Source of the DNA: Diospyros lotus
Taxonomy: Eukaryota; Streptophyta; Magnoliopsida; Ericales; Ebenaceae
DNA length: 64,000 bases
Assembly (NCBI RefSeq): GCF_014633365.1
Contig: NC_068344.1
Location: 19,235,669-19,299,668 of the forward strand
Direction: 5' to 3'
In this document: positions 56,030 to 64,000 of the stretch, in pieces
How the letters are laid out: each line of letters opens with the position of its first letter
Position numbering within the stretch: position 1 is the first letter of the stretch
The notes under the pieces: model-generated
Databases searched by the model: none
What the model was told of the DNA's origin: nothing
The model's input: the letters and a program-made list of their open reading frames with translations, nothing else
Position numbers and translations under genes: made by a program

Positions 56030-56215
56030 TGTAAAGGTGGAAGACTTCCAAGTCTTTCCTTCCTTGCTAAGTCTTTGGAAGTCTTCCTAAGTCTTGTGAC
56101 TTGTCTTGCTAAGGCTTTGCAAGTCTTTCCTTGCTTGCTAAGTCTTTGGAAGTCTTTAGTCTTTGCAAAGTTTCCTTTCTTGTTAAGTCTTTGTGTGTGT
56201 GCGCGCGCGCGTCCG
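56030..56215 (+). repeat. CTAAGTCTTTGGAAGTCTT minisatellite with GCGC tail
   Basis: Degenerate units of about 20-60 bp built from CTAAGTCTTTGGAAGTCTT, AAGTCTTTCCTTGCTTGC and related words, ending in a TGTGTGTGTGCGCGCGCGCG run near 56193-56213. Pyrimidine-rich and non-coding. Confidence 0.7.
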
Positions 56216-56235
56216 CACTTGTCCCCAAGTTTTCT

Positions 56236-58337
56236 TCATTGCTAAGTCGGTGGGGTGCCTATATATTTTCCTAAGTTTTTTTTGAGTTTTTGGGAAAAAA
56301 AAGAAAAGACTTGTTCTTCTCGAGTTTTCTGTCACTAAGAGCAAGCCCACGTTCTGAGTTCTGCTACCTTCAGTTATTTGTGATTGTCGTTCATCGGAGA
56401 TGTCATTTCATCATGTTGAGACAGCCACTGAAGTCTACTTATCGCTGGTGCAAGGTGCTAACTGTCTTCAGGACAACGCTTTGTGCTACTTGACCTGCTT
56501 CTGTTCATTATCTTCTTATGTTCCAGTTTCTGGTGATTGCTATTCACTTGTCATCTCCTCTTGCACTTTGGGAACATCTACTTTTGTTCATTGTTGCTAT
56601 TTTGAAGTATCTGTTGATGATTATATCGGTATTCAAGCTGCTACTGTTGGAATATTATTTGCTATTACAACTGTTATAATTTTTGTGATTTATACTTCAT
56701 ATTCTGTATTGATTGAAATTGATATTCTTGTATCGGGTGGATTATTTCTGTATTGGGCGGATCATTCTAGTGAAATTTTATATATATACTCTATGTATCC
56801 TTAACACACTATTCATGTTTGGGCATCCCCAATTCATAGTATTGCACAGTATTGCACCTTTCTGGTAATGTAGACCCTACTTTCTAATATTGTAATATAT
56901 TTATAACTTTATGGTATGTATAATTACAATATTATGAAGATAAAAATAAAAATCTTATTACTTTTGTAAGATAATTAGTTATATATTGCTAAATTTACAC
57001 ATAATCGATCTATATGGTATCTTAATATATTATTACATATTACATAATATGTCCTATATAATAATAGTTAAAAAAAAAAATTAGATTGTAGTGTATTTAA
57101 CGTGAAACAAATGTAATTATTCTAAAATTTTGTTGGGTTTTAATGCATTTTATAAAAATTAAAAAAGGACACTTCAAAAATTAAAAAAAAAAAAAAAGAA
57201 TTATAAGCTGTCGGTGGGAAGCCACTACCTTTAGAATTAATGCTAATATTGTTGTTTTTAGGGATCCATCCCTAATAAGTGTGAAGTGGTACATTTGAAT
57301 TCTTTTCATATCTTTTAGTGTAAAATAATTTGTCTAAATGTGTATGGTTCTATCTGTCATAATTTTTTTTTTGTGGGTTATGAGAACTTGTATGGATCTT
57401 CATAACCCATATATATGCCCCGCCCGCCCGCCCAAAATTAACTTGAATATATAGCTCCACTCCAAGGTTAAAACAAAAAATAATTTGTCAATAAGTTTGT
57501 AAGTTTAATTATTATATATATTAGGAAAAAGCTTATTCCAATAGGGTACGTTGATGCAGCAGAATTTAGCATCTGGGAATATGATTCAAACTTAGATGGG
57601 AGCGGCTTAATTTATCTAATTCAGATCTGTTCCCAAGTTAAGTTAAAATTAAGAATCCTCCTCCTAGCTAGTGGTTGTGGTTGTGCTTCTAATTAAATTA
57701 AAGGGTGATGGGGTTGGGGGGCGTCTCCCCAACAACAATTGGTTGAGATCGGGCTGTCACAATTATATTTTGCGGCTTGAATTCAAGTTTATGTCTTAGA
57801 TCACGGCCACTTATAAAAAGATTAGATCTAACAATAAATAAATTTAAACAAGTTAAAAGGATAAAAGAAAAAACTAGAAAGAGCCGAGAAATCTTCCCAT
57901 CTAGATCTCTCGAAGACCTACTTAATAATTGTCATTTGAGCGCTATGAGGAGACTCTCTGGAAGAATGATAGATAAGTCTCCTGGAGACCCTCTAAATGT
58001 GGTCTCAGTCAAAATATGAAAAATTAACCTCCGAAATTGTTGTCTTGAAAGGTAGAACAAATGATCTCAAAAGATACAGATGCTTTCCCATCTGTTAGTT
58101 TCAATCTCTTATAAATAGGAGGTGACCCCCATTCTTTACTACATAGAATACGTTGTTTCCTACATAAAATATGTTATTTTCTCTTCTAATTTTTGATAGA
58201 TATGACTTAGGTATTGAAGGGGCTACGTAGAAAATATTTTGAGCCTCTGATGGTCATTTGTTTTACAAGTCTCCTGAAAATTGAAGACTCTCATACAACT
58301 ATAAATTTTTTCGTTATATTTGACAATAACATAAATA

Positions 58338-58368
<31 letters not shown>

Positions 58369-58469
58369 CTAGAAGGGACATATAACTTTGGATCAAAGAC
58401 TAAGATGTTGGGTTGGGTTTCTCTCTTAGTTGGAGGATGACCCAATAATGACTCAATAATGGTTGGAAC
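56236..58469. other. AT-rich intergenic DNA
   Basis: A 134-codon open frame at 56400-56804 is hydrophobic but has no domain or gene context I recognise. An A-run of 26 or more lies at 58341-58368. No RNA gene or transposon end could be fixed. Confidence 0.45.
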
Positions 58470-59392
58470 GTTTCATAAAAGAATGATTCGAGATTTTTTA
58501 CTAATATCTTTATTTCACGAGACTAAAATACCTTTAATGAATTAGGAACTTTTTTAGCCTCTTAGTGTATAAAATTCGTGCATAACAGGTAGGGAAAATA
58601 GAAGAAAAGAATAGAAGAAAAATGGCAAACTTTTGGGAGAAATTTAAATTTTCGTTCTTGTCTGCCCAATTGTGATCAAACAGACGATCAAATGGTCGTT
58701 TGTGCTCTGATTGATATGCAATTTTAAGGGTATGTTCTAGATTCCTTGTTCTAAGATTTGGACGATGGAGATATGATTTAGTGGCCAGGATTCTTGATAA
58801 TCGAGCCATTTTCGTTCTAGTTTGTGGTTTGGCTTGGATTTCTTTTTTTGCTTGTGCAGTGGTGATCGAACAGGCAATCCGACGGTCTATTTTGGTCTGA
58901 TTGATTTGAAATTTGGAGGGTACGTTCTGAAATCGTGGTTCTAAGATATGGACGTTGGAGATCTATTTTGGAGGGCGGGATTCTTGGGAATCGAGCAGTC
59001 TTTGTACTGTTTCTTGGTTTAGTCTGTTATTCATTATCACTTTAGTTATTTTATTGATTTGAGATAAGATTGATTCTGTTTTGTCTCTTGTCTCTTGTGA
59101 TTGTTGAGAGGATTTTTTAATCCGAATTTGGTGATATTAGTAAAACTTTTGGATAAACTTTGGTCCCGTAATTTTTATTCCTCACATTGAAAGGGTTTTC
59201 CACATAAATTGGTTGTCTCCTTTACTTTTGTGATTGCACTTGATATTTAGCTAATTGTTTTGTTTCCTCACAGGAGGTTTTCACAAGAAGAGATTTGGTA
59301 TATTGATCCCAACATAATAAGGATTAAACTCCTTTCACTATTTTTTTCATTTTTGGTCACCCGTAACCTTAAGAGTTAATAATATTGAAGAC
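58470..59392 (+). repeat. 0.92-kb duplicated segment, copy 1
   Basis: Matches 61122-62041 from TTTCATAAAAGAATGATTCG to AGTTAATAATATTG, with scattered substitutions. Each copy has an internal duplication of about 185 bp: a stretch with GTGATCAAACAGACGATC, GTTCTAAGATTTGGACG and ATCGAGC occurs twice in diverged form. No ORF with a domain. Class unknown, possibly non-coding parts of a retrotransposon. Confidence 0.8.
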
Positions 59393-59970
59393 GTTGTTAC
59401 GCACGAAGACTCACCAAATGATCGTTGTTTACTTTCCCCTTTTTGGTTAAACTTGATCTAGAATTTGTTGCTCCCTCGTACTTAACTTTAAGCGGCCATA
59501 CAAAGATAGATAGATAGATTGATTAATTAATGTTACCTCTACATGAATGGGTCGATATACATTAATTATCATATCTATAGTTAAGAGAATTTTATAGTCC
59601 AATTAGGTGTACAAAATAATTTGAAGAACAAAAAAGAGTGGAGATCAAATTGGAGAAGGGTCAAATTGGTGGAGATCGACAAAAGGGGGTGGGTTGCGGT
59701 GGAGGAGATGAAGGGTCACGGTGTAGATCGGCGGAAGGATTGTAATTTGTTAAGGGTCGTGGTGAAGGAGATGGATGGAAAACAGTAGAATACAACAGTT
59801 TCCGACAGGCGACAACAACAAATTAACTTTGAATTGGAGGACTTGTGAGAAGGAGCAGTTGGGTAGGTGGAGAGGAGGGTGCATATGAATTCATAAACAA
59901 CACAAGGGTAATTATGTCAATTGCACAACCACTCCTAATCCATAATAGATAGAGTGAATATATTGATTAA
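59393..59970. other. spacer between duplicated segments
   Basis: AT-rich start with a GATA run (59503-59518), then a GA/GGTGGAG-rich part near 59640-59780. No gene seen. Confidence 0.4.
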
Positions 59971-60671
59971 GAGAAATTCTATTTGCAACCATGATTTTTA
60001 CTCTTCGCAGCCAAGATTGCCCCTCGGGACCAAAGTGCCCTTAGCATTGTTCATGCTCTCTCTCTCTTGTAGCAGCCATCGGCTGCCTCACCTCCTTTCA
60101 TCACCATTGCTTCTCTCTCCCTCCCTTCTGCTTCGTCACCATCGCTTTTCTTCCTTCCTTCCTTTTAGCCGCCATTGCCTGCGGCCAACCATCCCCCCTC
60201 CGCCTCTCTATTCCTCTCGGCTCTCTCTCTTTCTTCTCATCCTCCTCCCCAAGTTTTGGGGGGACAATAAAAGCCCCTGAACACAAGGGTTTGGGTGAGA
60301 CAATGGCGATGGTCGCCAGTTGCGTTGCTGGCGATCGTCGCCATCTAGAGGGGAGGAGGAAGGGAGAAAGAGAGTAAATAGGGAGGAGGAGAGAGGGAAG
60401 AGAGAGAGAGAGAGATGGGGCAGAGAGGAAGGGAGGGGCAGAAAGGGAATGGTCAACCGTAGGCGACGGCGTTGCTCACGGCCGTCGACGGCCATAGCTG
60501 AGAGAAAGGAAGGGAAGAGAAGCGATGGAGACAGAAGGAGGCGAGATGGCAGTGACTGACTACTGTCGCGAGAGAGAGAGAGAGAGAGCAAACACTGCCA
60601 AGGGCACTTTGGTGTGAATAGACAATCTTGACTGCAAAAAACAAAAATTATGAATGTAAATAATATTTCTC
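59971..60671. mobile_element. foldback Mutator-like element, 701 bp
   Basis: The left end GAGAAATTCTATTTGCAACC and, reversed, the right end GAGAAATATTATTTACATTC open inverted arms of about 75 bp that also share GCAGYCAAGATTG and ACCAAAGTGCCC. Flanks ATTGATTAA (59962-59970) and ATTGATGAA (60672-60680) are a 9-bp duplication with one mismatch. The interior is CT-rich on the left and GA-rich on the right, almost palindromic. Open frames on both strands are a by-product of that tract. Confidence 0.8.
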
Positions 60672-60680
60672 ATTGATGAA

Positions 60681-61121
60681 TTCCTTTCCTTTTAGGTCCA
60701 TTCTTTCTTTGGGTGCAATCAAACAAGTTGTTGAAAAAGCAAACGGTCCTTGATGTTTCCACCTCTTTTGATGTATAGGTGAGTTTACTTGTTTCGTACA
60801 TGCCACCTAAATGAATTAATGTAGTAGCAACTTACATTTATGAGAAGACTTGAAAGGCTCGACATTTCCCAACAAAATTAATGCAAGCACTGTATATGTA
60901 TATATATATATATATAGGTTTAAACCACCTCTTGCAGCATCTATCATCCATGTACGGCCCATGCTAGCAGACGTCTTCTTGAATTTGTTTTCAACATGAT
61001 AGTTACTATGTGAAACACGGAAATACGGAAATAGCTCCGAGACTAGCGTTTTTTTTTTTTTTTGGGGGGGTCTTTTATGTAATTTGTAAAATATTTTGAA
61101 ATCATTTCGTAAATAATCATT
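60681..61121. other. spacer with TA and T/G runs
   Basis: Short TA run (60898-60916) and T-run/G-run near 61051-61070. No gene. Confidence 0.4.
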
Positions 61122-62041
61122 TCATTTCATAAAAGAATGATTCGATTTTTTTTACTAATATCTTTATTTCACGGGACTAAAATATCCTTAATGAATTAGG
61201 ATTTTTTTGAGCCTCTTAGTATATAAAATTCGTGCATAACAGGTAGGGAAAACAGAAGAAAAGAATAGAAGAAAAATGGCAAACTTTTGGGAGAAATTTA
61301 GATTTTCGTTCCTGTCTGCGCAGTTGTGATCGAACAGACGATCAGATGGTCGTTTGTGGTCCGATTGATATGTAATTTTAAGGGTATGTTCGAGACTCCT
61401 TGTTCTAAGATCTGGACGATGGAGATATGATTTAGTATCCAGGATCCTTGATAATCGAGCCATTTTCGTTCTAGTTTGTGGTTTGGCTTGGATTTCTTTT
61501 TTTGCTTGTGTAGTGGTGATCGAACAGGCAATTCGACGGTCTATTTTGGTCTGGTTGATCTAAAATTTGGAGGGTACATTCTGAAGTCGTGATTCTAAGA
61601 TATGACGTTGGAGATCTATTTTGAAAGGTGGTATCCTTGGGAATCGAGCAGTCTTTGTATTGCTTCTTGGTTTAGTCTGTTATTCATTATCACTTTATTT
61701 ATTTTATTGATTTGAGATAAGATTGATTATGTTTTTGTGTCTTGCCTCTTGTGACTGTTGAGAGGATTTTGTAATTTAGATTTGGCGATATTAGTAAAAC
61801 TTTTGGATAGACTTTGGTCTCGTAGTTTTTACTCCTAACATTGAAAGGGTTTTTCGCATAAATTAGTTATCTTCTTTACTTTTGTGATTGCACTTGATAT
61901 TTAGCTAATTGTTTTGTTTTCTCAAAGGAGATTTTCATAAGAATAGATTTGGTATATTGATCTCAACACAATAAGGATTAAACTCCTTTCACTATTTTTT
62001 TTTCATTTTTAGTCACCCGTAACCTTAAGAGTTAATAATAT
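61122..62041 (+). repeat. 0.92-kb duplicated segment, copy 2
   Basis: Second copy of 58470-59392. It stops being similar exactly where TGTAACAGCCC begins at 62042, whereas copy 1 continues with TGAAGACGTTG, so copy 2 looks cut by an insertion. Confidence 0.8.
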
Positions 62042-64000
62042 TGTAACAGCCCGCCTTCTTGGACATGTTAGGCCTTAGGAAATTTGGTTAAGTTTTTTTT
62101 TTTTTTGAACATTATTTAAAATTCCATAAGACCGTATCTAATGCCAGATGAGATATCTAGACTAGAAATAAATGTAAAGCGGAAGCTGAATCGAACCTGC
62201 TCATGGTAAAGCATAATTTAATAATTGTACATGGCATTTAATACAAGTTAATACATAAAGCGTTTGATGATGGAACAATATACATAAATCTTAAACTAAT
62301 CATATTATAACATGGTACATTTACTTGCATCTTGATGTCTCGTGTCACTACACATCACCACTCTCTGAATCATCTCTATAAGTCCCGGCTGGAACGTTGA
62401 ATGTTCCAGGGACGAACCCATGTTAGATGATGAATCATCTAAGTAGAAATACCAAATGCAATGCTATGAATGTATGCAATGTCTTTCATCGTAAGTGTCA
62501 ACTACACCCCTCATGCTGCCTATCATTTTAGCGGCCACTTCTTCGAAGCCGGGGTGTATGGGTGCACCCTTGATAGGCCAGCGGTGTCAGTTCGTACTCC
62601 CTACGGCCTCATATGCATGTGATCAACAGTATCATTGTGCATGTATGCATTTCATAGTCATGCCATTGATGCAGTCTACATGATGATTTCATATCATTGC
62701 ATGCCAATATGATAAAAGCATTTACATTTATAACTGTATTAAATTCAGGCAGCATACTTACAGCTAATTTGTCTCGAACTACGTGTCAAGCGGCTATCCC
62801 TTAATTTCCTTGCTCACAAGGACACCTACAACATAGATTTATTTTTAGAATACCATTTTCTAGTTTTTCATAATTTCTTCCATTTTTCTTTTATTCCTAA
62901 GCTTTATTTCTTCCAAAATTACATAATAATTATCTAGGCTTCATAAAAATTTACTTTCTTTTTACCAATATTCCTTAAATAATATTCTTAGTATTGTGGA
63001 ATTTTTTCTTGTAATTTTCTAACTTTAATTCCTAGTTTCCCTTATTTCATAATAGCTAAATATGTAATTATTACATAATAATTACCTAATCTTTCAATTT
63101 ATTAAACTTATCTTCACTAATATTTCTTAAATAATACTTATAACATTATGAAATTTTCTTGGAATTTTTTGAATTAAAATCCTATTTTTTCTTTATTTCC
63201 ATAATAGAAAAATCTACTTAAATAATTAATAAATTTATCATTTTCAGAAAATTATACATTAAATGAATCATAAACAATATTTCAAACTTAGTAATAAAAA
63301 TTTCAAATTTTTATTTCATCTATTTTATTTTATTTTATTCTATTTTCTTTTCTTTTCTTTTTATTTATTTTCTTTTCTGTTGGGCGCGTGAGCTGCACGC
63401 GCCTTCTTCCCACTCGCGGGCACGTGCAGCTCACGGGCCCGACTAGTTCTTCTTCTCCGGAGAGAAGCTTCGCCGCCGGCAGGCGATTCGACCCCTAAAC
63501 TCGATTTTTCTTCACCTAGCCCCTAGATCTCGAAATTACGAACACAATGGTGCAAAAATCAGCAAGAAAAAAGATTGATCTTACCTCGAATCGGCCGAAA
63601 TGCTCCTCGGCTCCGGCGAAGTTGCGACTTTCCGGCGACGCTTGGATCTCCCTCTTTACTGCTTCGTTGGCCTCCAAATTCTCCAGAAATGCTGCCCACG
63701 ACTTGAAGATCAGAACCCCACTCTCTAATCTCACAAAATCTCTCCCAATCGACCGATCTAAGCCTCGAAATTTTCGGATGGATTGGGCAGCGCAAACTTG
63801 GCTATTTATAGCCCATTTTCGATGTGCTTTGCTTCCCTATCGACGGCCACGCGTCCCAGAGGCCATTCCCCGGTCTTGTCGACATTAAAAACCCCACCTT
63901 TGCCCCCAAGAAGCAACTTGCAGGCGCGGCCAGAGCCTGGCCGCGCACTGCTTTGCAAATCCGATTTTCGGATTTTTTTTTTATTATATACATACATACA
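62042..64000. mobile_element. start of an LTR-like element, cut by the window edge
   Basis: Begins TGTAACAGCCCGCC immediately after AATAT, inside the second copy of the duplicated segment. It has AT-rich DNA, then a GC-rich part with a 13-bp inverted repeat CGTGAGCTGCACG (63387-63399) against CGTGCAGCTCACG (63423-63435). No gag or pol is visible, and the end and target duplication lie outside the window. ORFs near 63516-63997 are unsupported. Confidence 0.5.

Noticed and set aside
56400..56804. 134-codon ORF rich in hydrophobic residues
   Set aside because: No recognisable motif or membrane-protein pattern, no promoter or splice evidence; probably chance in T-rich DNA.
58470..62041. The duplicated 0.92-kb segments as LTRs of one element
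   Set aside because: No primer-binding site after copy 1, no polypurine tract before copy 2, no TG..CA ends and no target duplication.

Overview
The window looks like repeat-rich nuclear DNA from a flowering plant, probably a eudicot. It is AT-rich with CT/GA and TA microsatellites, has canonical GT..AG introns and a plant secondary-product glycosyltransferase, and is dominated by LTR retrotransposons primed by initiator tRNA-Met (TGGTATCAGAGC). I find only two convincing host protein genes in 64 kb. A 100-base N run (9398-9497) marks an assembly gap.

Layout. 1-4007: AT-rich intergenic DNA with decayed repeats. 4008-5351 (-): an intact single-exon UGT94-like glycosyltransferase. 5717-9397: CT/GA-rich dispersed repeats and MITE-like tandem duplications. 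9498-11940: remnant of a Ty3/Gypsy element. 11941-18952: its roughly 2.6-kb 3' LTR, split by a young gag-only SIRE/Maximus-like Copia derivative (13711-18127, TSD GTCAT) whose LTRs carry an array of AGTCGACT palindromes. 18953-28082: LTR debris, more CT-rich repeats, a foldback MITE, a probable hAT-like element and a Mutator-like element holding a second small transposon.

28705-53356 (+): a five-exon host gene for an 869-residue coiled-coil protein of unknown function. Its 14.7-kb intron 3 holds a nested stack: a Copia element (30245-42846, TSD GTTTA) contains a Ty3/Gypsy chromovirus (34386-40109, TSD CAAAG), which contains a Mutator-like MITE (36862-37174, 9-bp TSD). The Copia 3' LTR separately contains a 1.7-kb gag-only element (41073-42763) with an intact gag ORF. 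Intron 4 (6.7 kb) holds a 2.77-kb solo LTR (46863-49636, TSD AGACC). The host reading frame stays open across all five exons despite this load.

53357-64000: intergenic DNA with minisatellites, two copies of a 0.92-kb segment (58470-59392 and 61122-62041), a foldback Mutator-like element between them, and the start of another LTR-like element (62042 to the edge). Relations between parts are mostly nesting and relative age. The two big pol-bearing elements are dead, with stop codons and active-site losses mostly explained by C-to-T or G-to-A changes. Both gag-only elements keep intact ORFs and near-identical LTRs, which suggests they moved later with enzymes supplied from elsewhere.

All boundaries and identities were read by eye. 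Product names rest on motif recognition, not on database searches.
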